The notes under the pieces are model-generated. The model saw only the letters and a program-made list of their open reading frames with translations, did no database searches and was not told the DNA's origin. The translations under genes were made by a program, and so were the position numbers. Shown piece after piece: positions 1 through 12,577 of a DNA stretch of 64,000 nucleotides (positions within the stretch are counted from its first letter, which is position 1; every line of letters begins with the position of its first letter). Source of the DNA: Sycobia sp. Sy_11 (lineage: Eukaryota > Arthropoda > Insecta > Hymenoptera > Epichrysomallidae); assembly GCA_018907035.1 (NCBI GenBank), contig JACCIC010000002.1:2749001-2813000 (forward strand). The letters run 5' to 3'.

Positions 1-1392
1 GATTATAATTCGAAAATTCAGTTTTACACGCTGAATCCTTACTCCAATGCAGCCCCAAAAAAATGGAAGGACGTCTATAGCGTTATTCAAGAAAATGGAC
101 ATCCCGGTGTGCTGTTCAAACTCTCCATTCAAGGTAAATTCCAAATCGGGAATCTTTTCATCTACTTTTTTTTTGTTTTTCTTGAGAATTTTTCGTCATA
201 TTTTACATTATTTTCAGGCCTGAAGTTCGTTTGCGAAGGCTTACTTTTTGACAAGACTCGCAAGGTGAGTAAATATCCTGTGAAAGTCTGCGTAGAAATG
301 GAATTTAACGAAGGTTTTACACAGAATTATTTCAAAACTTCTAATCTAAATGCGAGGATCGTAGTGGAAATTTGGCGGTTTCTGAAAGCCGCAACGACTA
401 TAGTACAGGTGGAGAAAAACTGTGCTAACGTTGACAATAAAAATGATTCTTTATTTCGAGATTTGTACAATGGAAAACTGGATATGCATGGCGTGGTTGA
501 TTACGAGCGAGGTTTTTGGAAGAGCGAATTGAATACTTTCGTTGACTCTGGGATTTGTTATGCCATAAATAAAAAAAGCACGAATATCGACGACTATTTT
601 CGAAAAATGATAACTCTCAACAATGTTTTAATAATTTTAACTCCCGTTTTACTGGGATCAAGTCTGCTATCATATTGTTTAAAAAAAAGTTTTTCAGAAA
701 TGATTATGAACGCATTGCGCGGAGTTGTTGGGACCGCAATGCTCGGGAGGCAGGAGACGCCCTTTCGCAAATTTATTCTACTGGTATTTGTGCTCTCTTT
801 CATGCTGATAAATTTTTACATGCAAAGCCAATTGAATTCGGTAATAACGGCTAAGCGCGAAAGCATCGTGAACATTGAAAGGGGAGAGGACGTCGTTCAC
901 CAAGGTTATAAAATACATATGACGAAGTACGTGAAAAAGTTCCTTCACTTTACGGAAATTTACAATCTTACTTATGACATAGAAACGGTGCAACAGTGTA
1001 TAAAATCAATGCGCGACGACGCGAAGATTGCATGCGCGGACGATTGCCTATTGTTGGGCCAAATAATAGACCATCGTAGGATGCGCGTTTATTCGGACGC
1101 CTATTTTACAAGATACTACGTTTTTCTGTTCGCCAACGATCATCCCCTGCTTCCCCGAATACGGATTATATACAATAGATTGTATCAAAATGGAATAATT
1201 AGCTCAATCCTCCGACGGCGTAATTATGCGCACTCGTTGAAGAGCAGTTTCGAGGACAATTTTTCAAGCATACTGCTTACGGAAATGCAGCCGGCGTTCT
1301 CGATTTTAATCTACGGACTCAGTGTATCCTTCACATTATTTATCACTGAAGTGTTTTTAAGATGGTTCTTTACCAATTGCAATTACCATTGA
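1..1392 (+). CDS. Divergent ionotropic receptor IR1 (5' partial)
   Basis: Predicted ligand-gated cation channel of the insect chemosensory ionotropic receptor family, cut by the left window edge. Exons: <1..133 and 218..1392, with an 84-nt GT-AG intron at a phase-1 boundary. The upstream exon reads FYTLNPYSNAAP, matching the N-terminal-domain exon of the three genes downstream. The last exon carries the ligand-binding S1 lobe (CEGLLFDKT), a first membrane helix around VLIILTPVLLGSSLLSY, a pore region and second helix ending in NFYMQSQLNSVIT (the position of the iGluR SYTANLAAFL-type motif), the S2 lobe, and a last helix FSILIYGLSVSFTLFITEVF before the stop. I cannot recognise an intact glutamate-binding residue set, as is usual for divergent IRs. 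The intron is a multiple of three and lacks stops, so an unspliced frame also stays open. The family call is firm; ligand and subfamily name are unknown. Confidence 0.85.
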   Translation, partial: DYNSKIQFYTLNPYSNAAPKKWKDVYSVIQENGHPGVLFKLSIQGKFQIGNLFIYFFFVFLENFSSYFTLFSGLKFVCEGLLFDKTRKVSKYPVKVCVEMEFNEGFTQNYFKTSNLNARIVVEIWRFLKAATTIVQVEKNCANVDNKNDSLFRDLYNGKLDMHGVVDYERGFWKSELNTFVDSGICYAINKKSTNIDDYFRKMITLNNVLIILTPVLLGSSLLSYCLKKSFSEMIMNALRGVVGTAMLGRQETPFRKFILLVFVLSFMLINFYMQSQLNSVITAKRESIVNIERGEDVVHQGYKIHMTKYVKKFLHFTEIYNLTYDIETVQQCIKSMRDDAKIACADDCLLLGQIIDHRRMRVYSDAYFTRYYVFLFANDHPLLPRIRIIYNRLYQNGIISSILRRRNYAHSLKSSFEDNFSSILLTEMQPAFSILIYGLSVSFTLFITEVFLRWFFTNCNYH

Positions 1393-2489
1393 TCAATATA
1401 ATTTTGAGATGTGTCGTTCCATGTACTTTTTTGTTGATTCTTTTTTAGCATACTAATTAAGGTAAAAACCCATAGAAGCATATGGAATTTTATTCACTCT
1501 ATTATACATATAATGAAAATGAATTTAGTTTATTTAAATGCTATGTAAAGCAGTAAGCAGACAAAGTTGAAATATTTTGCACATTCGAATTGTGCCAAAT
1601 GAATTGTCGTAATTTAAAATGATAAAAAGTGTATGTCGGTATGAAGAACCTAGAAATTCGATGTATGTACATATGAGCACAAGTTATATGTATATATTAA
1701 AGGAACTTTTTATGTAAAATACTATTTAAAAAAAGCAAAAAAGATTCATCCGTTCTAATAACAATGCATCTCTGAATTTTTCTTCGATTGCGATAGATAA
1801 TGTTACAAGTTCCGATTATGTATAATTCTTTAAATTGAATACATAAGTATTTTCATAAAATAATAGTATATTTGAAAAAAATAATGCATATTTATTGTAA
1901 TAAAGAGAATTTTATATAAACAAATGCTTTGCTATATTTTTGGTTAAGTAATTATTGTTAACAAATTTCATTGTTCAAAATCATTAGTTCCTAAAGATGA
2001 ATCATTAATATAACTCATAAAATGAATGATATGTTTTTATTACCCTTTCGAACGCTTAGAAACGTGTATATATGTAAACATAATTATTTATTAATTTTCA
2101 ACTAAATTGTTTTAAAATTCATGTGTTTTTTTCAGTTCCAGAGCCCGTTGCTCTAAATGCTGAATTCTTTAACATACATTTCTAATAATTGATTTTTACC
2201 CATGAGTTTAAAATGGAAAGTGCTTGGAAAGATTCCAAAATGGTTAAAAACGTCGAGAATTGGCAGTTGGGTAAAATTAATTGTATAGAGATCAGTTAGA
2301 TTGTTCTAGACTATGAGAATTTATTTTTATTTTAATTTTGGAGATTTTATATTCGATAATGCTGCGGGTATGATTACAAATTGTGAGATTCTCCGTTTTG
2401 ACTAATTAGCATAAAATAAAATCCAGTAATATTATATAGTTTCGAAATCAACTCTGGAAAGTATCACAAACACGCAAACTACCCAGTGT
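1393..2489. other. Intergenic, AT-rich
   Basis: Spacer between IR1 and the retrotransposon fragment downstream. Several AATAAA-like motifs occur, suitable as poly(A) signals for IR1. I see no coding sequence. Confidence 0.5.
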
Positions 2490-2830
2490 CTTCTAATCCC
2501 GCATGACTTTCACTGCCCTGACGACGTACTTCTTCTTTCACAGATGGTGCAGGATTTAATCTTTAGGATGGACGGAGAACAAGTCATTTTAAATTTACTG
2601 TAATGTACTGGTATCGAAGGTGCCCACATATCCACGTTTTTCGAATTTTCCAATAATTACTCCGTACCCTAATCCTTATAGGACCCTATCCAGATACAGC
2701 ACTTTTCAGCATCGGCGATTGTTAGCTTCGAACACCCGTCGAAGGAGCTTCCTGGACAGCTTGCGTTCAGCACTCCTGAACGATATGTCATTCAATATGC
2801 TTCGTTGTTATCTGTAATCACTTCGTGAGA
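2490..2830 (-). mobile_element. Decayed R1-like non-LTR retrotransposon fragment
   Basis: Read on the minus strand, the region encodes a broken but recognisable stretch between the endonuclease and reverse transcriptase of R1-type elements: a basic RRVFEANNRRC-type segment, then a GLGYGVIIGKF segment, with internal stops. It is related to the better preserved fragment at 39100-39905 (shared FQHxxLLAS and NFP segments on the plus-strand reading). No ends or target duplications are visible. It is a dead remnant. Confidence 0.5.
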
Positions 2831-5523
2831 CCCAGGCGCAGATATCTCTTCTGTTCAAGAGTAGACAGGACGTTTATTATTATAAGCTGATTTGGACACT
2901 TTATATTCTTTACAAGTCTGACGAAGAATACACATTGTTCCACCAGTGATGGTTGGTTATTCAGTTATCGATAAATTGTCCACGATATAAATGAGGCTTC
3001 AGCAGAATTCTATTCAAAGAATCTTGCAGCATCCATCTGGTACTTCAAGCAGTTGCGTCCAATAAGAGCTAGCGTTCTATTACAATGTGATGTATTGTGA
3101 CCACTGATGCATTATTCAATTACTTATTGATCTTCCATTCACATTCAGTGGTAAAGATAACATCTGTTATAGCCCGATATTTTAAAGATAGAAGTCGAGG
3201 CAATGTTTAAAACCACGAAACATAGTCTGGGTATTGAGTCCATGACCAATTTTTCTTTTGGAACTCGGTGCCAATATTTGATACTTGTAGAGTTGTTCAA
3301 GTTACTTGACATTGAATAAAGGTGTTTCAGAAAAATGTTTTCTGTGCAGCAATAAAAAGCGATAAATAGATACTCACATTTTTAGCAAAATGAACACGGA
3401 GACTAAGACTAGAATCACAGCGACCCCTATTTTAGAGATTTCCATGATTATTAGGGACAAGTAAAGTCGCAATAACAGTACTGGCTATTGTTCCATCTTA
3501 CTAACAAATGCGAAAGAATGAAATCGTGGATGTACGGTAGAAACTTGTAAATGATTGAATCTTATACTACCGAGATTAGATCTTGTACTACCGTCTACTT
3601 ATCGAAACTGAGCTAATCAAAAAGAAAAGCTTCCCTTCTATTTTAACATCATAAATTTGTTTACATGTACACAAAATTTTGCATTCTTATTGGACTCAAT
3701 AATGTTTCATATTATATTCGCATAAAATAACATACGAGTAAACTATAATTGAATTTAATAATTATTTTGGATGTATTTACGTATGGATTTCTGTGATACA
3801 TATATCCATTCTGTACAAGTATTCTCGCGTATTTAATGAGGCTCGATCGCGATTGCACGCTAATGCAACTTGTACCAGTAGCCTGATAAAATATGCCAAT
3901 CTGAATAATTTCGATTTCAAAAGTAAACTAAGGAATATATCTTAGCTGTCCCTGCAACATCACCGACGTCGATAACATCCTCTTCTTACACTTAGTATTA
4001 CTAATTATTTTGAATACGAAAGTGGACTGATTATTGTCAGCCATTTGTTATTTATAATTAAAACCACGACAATCTGGTAAGATAACGTTGGTTGATGTAA
4101 ATAGAAATTTCACCTAAAATGTTGCTTTTAAGACAAGACTTCATTTGAATTGTCTCAAAACATTTCTTATATAATTATAGCCACAACAAATAAAGTCTTT
4201 TGAAACATCCATGACCAATTTTATATATTTATATATAACTATAGTCGACTGATATAAATGAGTCCCACTACCGCTAGGAAATTGTCCATCTGAGGAGTGA
4301 ATAAAGGATGTCTGCATAGGCCAAAAAGAGATTATACATTTGTTGAAGAGGTATAAGAAAAATTTAGAATGCTGTATACTGAATTATTATAATAATAATG
4401 GTCAATAATTCAATGACGTTAATATTTTATGTAAAGAACAGTTTAAAAGTATAGCTCTTGAAACGATAATAATATTCCTACATGTTTCAAATAAAAATAT
4501 CTAAATGTGCTTTAATTTATTTGAAAAACATTATTTTGATAAAAATTAATTAATGCTCCAAGGATTAAAAAAAATACAACCTCACTTAATTGCTACTTTT
4601 GTAAATGATTTGTTTAAAATTATTTATTGAATTGTCCCTGAAGTGCTCTCATTGATTGAATTATAAGATAACATATATTTAATCGCATAATGAAAAATGG
4701 CGCTGATATACTTGTAAATTAGCATTTGGTTGATTTACTCTCAGATAAGCTGTGCTTTTTATTCGAATGTTAATTGCAACTGCAAATTTAGGAATGTGTA
4801 AGTGAAAGAATACATGCGCGAATGCAAGTCGTTCAGAATCTAAATCGCAATAATGTATTTAGAAGTTGCTATATCTATTGATGGAAGGGGAGGAAGGATA
4901 GACATTGATTTTCGATTTTAATAAATTTGTTAAAAAATGAGCCAAGTCGAAGATTAGAAAAAAAGAAATTATTAAAGTGCTTAATGAATGGAGTAGTAAT
5001 AAAATGAAACTTCAATGAATTGATCTTTATTTTTCAATTTATACAATTCCGAAGATTTTATTATTTGTATTCATATCTTCAATGCAAGTATCATAAATTT
5101 TCTTGCTGTATACCTGCATTTGATGAAAATTTTCAAATTTAAATTTAACACGAATGATTCTTTTGATGCATTATTTATCGAACTCTTATTAGAACGTATT
5201 AAATAAAATAGCTATTAGTCAAAAATTAAAATTTGAACTGCCAAGATTTGATAGAGATAAATAACCAAATTCATAATAGTTACATAATATTTAAATACCT
5301 TGGACAGTTATATGACAGTTATATATGAACCAATAGTCACCTCTATGATGATAATAGAGAAAATTTTATTATTCATATTGTATTATCTATGTTAAATTGC
5401 ATAAACATAGGTCGAGCAGTTTTTGTCATGCTATATAGAAAAATTTTGTTTCATATTACAACAGACTTTGTATCAACTCATCATAACAACATAATTTATG
5501 ACACTATTTAGTTTTAAGAAACA
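2831..5523. other. Intergenic, AT-rich
   Basis: About 2.7 kb upstream of IR2. No open reading frame with protein-family character is visible on either strand. The part just beyond the retrotransposon fragment may be more of the same decayed element. Confidence 0.4.
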
Positions 5524-7596
5524 ATGAAAGGTATAGAAACTAATTACTTACTTTATATAAATAAAAATATGGTCTCACATATTGTTAATATAATGATTAA
5601 TGTTCAAGCAGAAGCGAAAAGCATCATTATATTCTCACAATTTTCAGCATTGAAATTAATTCTTTTATTTAATTTATCAATCGGCTCAAAACTATGTGAG
5701 GAATCATCTAATAATGGCAGAAAATACTCAATAGAGGCTTCGGTAAGATTAAATATCAAAATTACAGAAATTATCTAGTAATGTTGAGAAAAAATTTACT
5801 TTGCAGATGAGCATTTTTCAACAATGTTGGCCTCAACAAACGGAGGAGATTATTGTGATAGGAAACTGGACTCTGATAAACATTGATTCTAATAATAATT
5901 ACGAAGCCTTAACAATAGTTCAACTGGAAATTAATAAATTCATATATAATGAAACAAAGTATAATTTGAATCTGATTATAAATTCTTCTTATTCGTTCGA
6001 CTCGTTTCATGCCAATAGATTTTTGATCGTCGAGTTAAATTTGGTACAAATGGAACAAGCCTTGCAAGCACTGAAATATCATTACACTTGGTGGAACGTT
6101 TACGGCTCCTTCGTCGTACAAAATATCCAAACGCCAAACAGCTGCAAAACAGCTTGCGACTACTTCAAATTGCTTTGGAAATTTAAAATCCTTTCAAACC
6201 TATTCTTATGCTTGGATCATAAATCTAACATTCAGTTTTACACGTTTAATCCATACTCGAAAGCTGCTCCTGAAAATTGGCACATCGTCCATGAATATAT
6301 TCCAGAGAATCTGCATCCCATGAGACTTTTCAAACTTTCGATTCAAGGTAATTTCTACAGTTGCAAACCTTTTATTCGATTTTTTCACTATTGTTCGAAA
6401 AATTTTCTCATGTTTTTTTTTTAATTTTTCAAGATTTTAATTCCATTTGCAAAGGCTTAACTTACGACAAAAGCCTCATACTAAAGGGATACCCGATTAA
6501 AATCTGCGTAGAAAATGAATTTTATAAATATACCGAAAAGGGCCCTTACAAATTATCGTACGTGAATGGACGAATTATCAAAGAAATGTGGAGCTTTCTG
6601 AACGTTTCAGTTACCGTTCTGATGACCAGGGATAAGTGCGTTAATAACAATAATTCCAGCATGCCTTTCCATTTGGACTTATATAATGGAAATATTGACA
6701 TGTACGGTGTTTACGAACAACAGAGAGAAAGTTCGCGGGTCGAGCTGAACACTTTCAGAAATTCGAGAATTTGTTACGTTATTAATATAAATAACAACGA
6801 ATATTACGCGTACATGATATCTCTCAAGCGGATTTTATTAGGGCTGAGCTCTGTTTTTATTTTAGCGGCTGTATTCTCGCGCATTACGGAACTAAGTTTC
6901 ATGGATATCGTTCTCGAGGGTATGCGCGCGATTATCGGGACTCAAGTGCAGGTGCACGCGAGAACGCCGGCCGAAAAATTTACATTATTAATCCTCCTGC
7001 TCACATTCATGCTCATGAATTTTTACCTGCAGTCCCAGTTAAATTCAATGCTGACGGCTAGGCGCGAGCGCGCGTTGCAAATTCGCACGGCGTACGACCT
7101 GCTAGCGCAGGGCTACGAAATATATTTGACCAAGTATTACCGGAAACTCTTGTCTGTCGATGTGATTCCCAATGTCGCGCGCAAGGTCGAAACCGTGCAC
7201 GATTGCCTGCAATTAATGCTCGGCAAGAAGAAAATCGTGTGCGTCAGCGACTGTATGTACATGAGTATTCTGACCAAAAACATGAGCGACGCGTACATCA
7301 TCCAGGATATTCATTACGACAGATATTACGTTTATCTTTTGCCGTACGACTACGTCCTCTTTCCCCGTATTTCTACCATATACAATAGGTTGTATCAACA
7401 CGGTGTGATAGGTTTTATATGGGATATGGAATATTTGAAATATCGAAAAATTCGCGAGAGTAACCACGAAAGCATTCAATTGCTGGAAATACAGGCCGCA
7501 TTTTACGTGCTGAGTGCCGGATTCGCTTTAGGCTTAGTTGCTTTCATTACTGAAATGATACCAAATTTTAATGCGTACATAGAAAGGATGTTTTAG
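5524..7596 (+). CDS. Divergent ionotropic receptor IR2
   Basis: Complete predicted IR of 614 residues. Exons: 5524..5530 (ATGAAAG), 5609..5742, 5807..6347 and 6434..7596, with splice phases 1, 0 and 1. Exon 2 encodes a hydrophobic signal region (ALKLILLFNLSIGSKL). Exon 3 encodes the N-terminal domain with FYTFNPYSKAAPENW. Exon 4 begins DFNSICKGLTYDKS (S1 lobe) and carries M1 near residues 355-378, the pore plus M2 near 405-435 (NFYLQSQLNSMLTARRE), the S2 lobe and M3 near 577-604. The first coding exon is a 7-nt microexon; the same structure in IR3, where the intron contains stops, supports splicing here, although the 78-nt first intron of IR2 is itself open. Its likely role is an odorant or tastant-gated cation channel in a sensory dendrite; the ligand is unknown. 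Similar exon layout to IR1, IR3 and IR4 indicates tandem duplication. Confidence 0.88.
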
Positions 7597-8880
7597 CGAC
7601 CGTTTCGAATATTCCTCGAACGTGTGCAGTTTTCAGGGTTGGTGTGCCTTCGATTTCTCAATTATACATACACGTAAATCCAGAGCAATAGTTTGGACCA
7701 AAGTTATTTAGGAATACGGCTGTCGACTTGGAAGCACCTGTTCCCGGGCAGACGTGTAAGTTTTTAATCATTACTTGCAAGCTGAATTACAGACGCGAGT
7801 ATGGCAATGGGAACGGAGGTACAGCGAGCTACGACCACCATTAGGATTGGCATTACAATGCTGCGCGTAAAATCAGCAAGTTTCCGCAGTACATTCAATA
7901 CGAATCGGTACGTTGTCTTTGAGCGTCGAAAGTATAACCAGATATTAGAAATATTGCATATATATTTATGAATTGTTTATGAAGTATTTTTCGTAAATTT
8001 TCAGTGTGGGCCGATTTTGAAATGCAGTTTTTGAAAAAAAAGAATATTTTTTAAATACAGGTATATTAAATGGCGAAATTAATTTATCATCCATTTTTCC
8101 ATGTTCCAGTTTTGTGCGATTCATCAATTTGTCGATAAATATGAGCAAAGAAAATAAATATAAATACCACATTAATATAAGTGTATATTGTAATTTATTT
8201 ATCTGGCGATTGATCATTCAATCTGAATAAATTATACGTTAATATCTACTTAATTTCACGACAAAATATAACGACGATATATTTATAAATTACTTTCCGA
8301 AGGCAGACACTTTTATAAATCGTGAACTTTCACATTAAAACCGACAGAATATTTCGATTACTTATGCATGGGGAAGTACGTAAATAAATTAGAATAAAAA
8401 TTAAACTTAATGCATTGCTATATTTACAGGTACAGCTACAGGAAGTATACAATAAATATGGACAACGATGAAGGGTAATATTGCGTCACGTAAGAAAAGA
8501 CGATAGCTAACAAATCCATTTTTATATTTAAGCTAGATATATAATTATATTTGTTTACGATTAAAATTAGTACAGTGGATATATTCAAATGACAGAGGTT
8601 AGTAAGAAGATACGTTATAGACTAATGAATATATATAATAAAACAACGCCTTTATCAATCTATCTTTACCTTAAAATTAGGCTTATTAATTTTTAGTATT
8701 TCGAAGTTTTGCCTCACTTTTCAGCGATACGCAAAAATACGTTTTAAATGTTTAATTTAAGAAAAAAATATTGAAACATAAGCATCTCTGGGATCATTTC
8801 GTCTACAGTCTACCAATGGTATTTTCATGCCGTGACGAGTTTGTTAATACGAGTTATTGATATAAAATCGATACAACAAT
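7597..8880. other. Intergenic, AT-rich
   Basis: Spacer downstream of IR2. I see no gene or recognisable repeat. Confidence 0.4.
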
Positions 8881-9480
8881 AAACACACAGGCCGACATCT
8901 GTCCGAATGACCAATTTATTTATTTTCAATATTTTCACAGGCTGAGCGACGTACGTCATTTATGTGGAAAAATTAACCTCACTCGCGCGAGTCGAACAAC
9001 GGCTGACTAATTCACACCGAAGACCGACTGGCTCCACGTCCTACTCTTACACAGCTAATAGTTCTAACCCTTGCTTTTATCGATCCAATCCATCCGTTTT
9101 CCCTATTATTTAAATCGGGGCCTATTTCCGATATTTCATTTTTTCCGATACTTACGTTCGCTCCGGTTTATCTGTTCCACGCCTGCTTTCATGAAATACC
9201 TTCGATCCCAGATAATATCGGTATTTTTTCCTATATACACGAAAGCGGAAAAATATTTTTTTCTTTTCCACTAATGCTGAATCATCGCAACATTACCCGT
9301 AACCTAGCGAGAGCGGATTTTACCCTCGTCAGACACGCCGAGTTAGCTCGACCCCCCCCCCCCGCCACAGGAATGTGAACATTCGCAAACCGAATCTACC
9401 GACCTTGAGTGGGACGCTCAATCCATTCCTGCCAGTGAATTAATAAATCTGTACTCGGGGTAGTCCCGCCGTTATATTTG
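8881..9480 (-). repeat. GC-richer island, possible solo LTR
   Basis: A block noticeably richer in G and C than its flanks. Read on the minus strand it starts near TGTTCACATTCC (about 9378), holds a poly-G run, and ends near 8885 after an AATAAATAAATTGG-type poly(A) signal with a downstream GT-rich tail. This is the general look of a retrotransposon LTR. I see no second LTR and no target-site duplication, so the call is tentative. Confidence 0.3.
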
Positions 9481-10033
9481 AAGGGCAAGCTCGTTTCTTT
9501 TCGACGAACAAAAGTGAAGGTATATAACAAGTTTTTGCAAGTACTTGTACATACATGTTTTTGGAACTATAATGTACAAAGACAGATTGGATGTCATACA
9601 TTTTTTATGTATACTAGAATAATTCTCTACGTTGCTTAAGGGTATTATTAATTACTATTCTAATTCTAGATTTTTACAGTAATAATTTCGACAATAAGGA
9701 CGAAAAAAATAACTTTATATAGGAATATGAAAGAATTGATATTGACTGACCAAAATAATCTTGAAAATGTTGTAAATTGAAGATCTTGAAATTCTGTAAA
9801 TCGTTATATTTTCAAAGCTAGCAGATCTATATATAAATTAAATAATCTCTCTCAACATCTAAATTAACCAGTCAAGAATGATACGTCAATTATACATAAC
9901 AAAATTTACGTAATTGTATCAATCCTCCTTGAGCAATTAATTTGTTATTCTATAACAATATCTTATACTTAAGCAGTTGACTCCTGCGAACCAATTGATG
10001 TAATCATAGGATGATCTCCCAGTAATATAAATC
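9481..10033. other. Upstream region of IR3
   Basis: AT-rich sequence before the IR3 start microexon. No coding sequence or clear core promoter could be assigned. Confidence 0.35.
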
Positions 10034-12055
10034 ATGCAAGGTATAGAAATAAATACATTTATATGATTCCGATAAATAAATGAATTTAATATGTACTCAA
10101 TATAATTACCTAAATTAATGTAGGCGCAGACAATATTACTGTTGCGTCATCAGTTTTAATAATAACATTGCTGTTGATATTTAATTTATCAATTGCATCA
10201 AAACTTTATAAAGAACAGTTTTATGATTATAAAAAATATTCAATAGATCTTTCGGTAAGATTAAATTTGAATAGTAAAAATTGACATGCCAAGTTAAAAT
10301 ACAATGTAACTTCGTTTGCAGATAAGTGTTTTTCAAAACTGCTTGAGTAATGAATTAGAAGAAATCGTTGCTATAGGAAACTGGAATCAGATAAAATTAA
10401 ATTATAAGAATTACGAAGTTTTAAAATTAGTCCAGCTAGGAAACAATAAAATCTTATTTAATAGCACCAATTCCAATAGGAGGACTAACGACAACCTTGA
10501 AGTGTATCCCAATGTGTTTCCATCTAAAAGATTTCTGCTGGTTGAATTAAATTTGCTAGAATTGAAGGAAGCTTTGGAAGCTTTGACAAATTACACTGGT
10601 TTCTTTGTTGTACAAAACATCTATACATTAAACAGTTGCATGAAAGCTCACAAATATATAAATTTGCTTTGGAAATTTCAAATTCTTTCGGCGATATTTT
10701 TATGCTTGGATTCTAACTCGATAACTCAATTTTATACATTCAATCCATACTCGGATGAAGCTCCAGATCATTGGAGTAACGTTCATAAATATGTTGAAAA
10801 TAATGACCATCTTATGACAATTTTGAGGCTCCTAATTCAAGGTAAGTTACATAATTTTTATTATCATCGAATTTATTTTTAAGAACTTTTTACGATCTTC
10901 TTAACTTTTCAAGATTATAACTCGATTTGCGAAGGTTTAACTTATGACAAGACTCGTATAGTAACGGGATATCCTATAAAAATCTGCGTGGAAAAGGACT
11001 TTGTATCCCCTAAGATACAGGAGCCTATTAAGATAATAGGATTGAGTGGAAGAATTCTGAGAGAATTTTTGAACTTCTTAAATGTTTCGGTCACTCTTGT
11101 AATTGCAAATCACACTTGCGTTAATGTCGATTCTCCAAGTAAACCTTACTATTTAGATTTATACAAGGGCAAATTTCACATGCACGGTGTATTTGATTAC
11201 AAAAGAGGTTATTGGAAGAGCGAATTACATACTCACATCGATTCTGGAATTTGTTACGTTATAAATAAAGAAAATCGAAATATCGATGAATATTTTCGCA
11301 ACATTATAACTCTTAACAATATGTTGATAGGATTAAGCTTTCTTCTAATAGTATCATTTGGGGTATCGTATTTATTAAAGAAAAAATTATCGGACGTACT
11401 TCTTAATGGATTGAGGGGCGTTGTAGGTGTTGCCATGCTCGCCGACTCGAGAACAGTAGTCCAAAAATTCATTTTGCTCATATCGGTGCTTAGCTTTATG
11501 TGGATAAATTTTTATATGCAGAGCCAATTGAATTCGGTAATAACGGCTCAGCGCGAGCGCATAATAAAGATTGACAAAGGAATGGACCTCATAAGGCAAG
11601 GCTATAAGCTTCACACGACAAAGTACGTGCGAGAATTTATTTCCAATGAAGAATTTGAAAATTCTACTTATGAAATAGATACGGTGCATCGATGCCTAGA
11701 GCTGATGACTTACTATGACGAAATGGCATGTATGGACGATTGCTTGTTAATTAACTTTATAATGAACCACGAGAAAATGAACTTTTATCGCGACGTTAAT
11801 TTAAAAAAATCTTTTGTCTATCTATTTCCAAACAATTATCATTTACTTCCGCGAATTCGTGCAATATACAATAGACTGTATCAATCCGGAATAATAATCT
11901 CTCTGTTCAGATTTAAGCATTTCTCATCGCTCGCCCAGAACGATTATGCGGGCATTTCATTATTCGAGATGCTGCCTTCATTTTACGTTTTGTTTATCGG
12001 ACTGGCTATTGCTCTAATTTTTTTTCTTGCTGAAACATTAATAAGTGTGTTGTAG
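10034..12055 (+). CDS. Divergent ionotropic receptor IR3
   Basis: Complete predicted IR of 599 residues. Exons: 10034..10040 (ATGCAAG), 10124..10254, 10322..10841 and 10914..12055, with phases 1, 0 and 1. The microexon is needed because the signal-peptide exon has no in-frame ATG after an upstream stop at 10111; splicing gives MQGADN followed by a hydrophobic signal segment ending in FNLSIASKL. The N-terminal-domain exon carries FYTFNPYSDEAPDHW; the final exon starts DYNSICEGLTYDKT and carries M1 (MLIGLSFLLIVSFGVSYLL), the pore and M2 ending in NFYMQSQLNSVITAQRE, the S2 lobe with LLPRIRAIYNRLYQ, and M3 near the C terminus. It is close to IR1 in the channel exon. Predicted role: chemosensory ligand-gated channel at the plasma membrane, ligand unknown. 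Confidence 0.87.
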
Positions 12056-12537
12056 ATATTGCATATTGAATGGACATTTGTCTCTGTAAGGAGCTTTGGG
12101 AATTTTTTATATATGCCTCCGTATTCGGTAAGGTAGATGCTTGGATGACAATATTATGTTAAAACACTGGATTGAGGATGGGAGTCTGTAACAACTTTCA
12201 GCTCTTATAGGACATGCGAAAATTTGTTAAATTTATTTTTCAGTATTTAAAAAACCTCGTACGAGCATACGTATATACCAGTGCTTTATTATTTTAAAAA
12301 TGCACCTTTAAAATTGCGAATCTAATTAGCATAAGATTCACAATTTCATCTATTATAATTAGTTAATGTTATGATTAATGAATAACGATACATAAAAATT
12401 ACCATGTATCTGATAATATAAAATATTTCTATTCTAGGGGAAAAATTTATACAACATAAAATATGTAGTTTCGTAAGATCTATCGTACTTTGACAATGAC
12501 CATTAATATCTCTCAGTCGATATATGTTTATCCTTGG

Positions 12538-12577
<40 letters not shown>

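Noticed and set aside
7203..7479. Open frames on other frames and the opposite strand inside IR2 and the other IR exons
   Set aside because: They overlap a well-supported IR exon and show no protein-family character; they are shadows.
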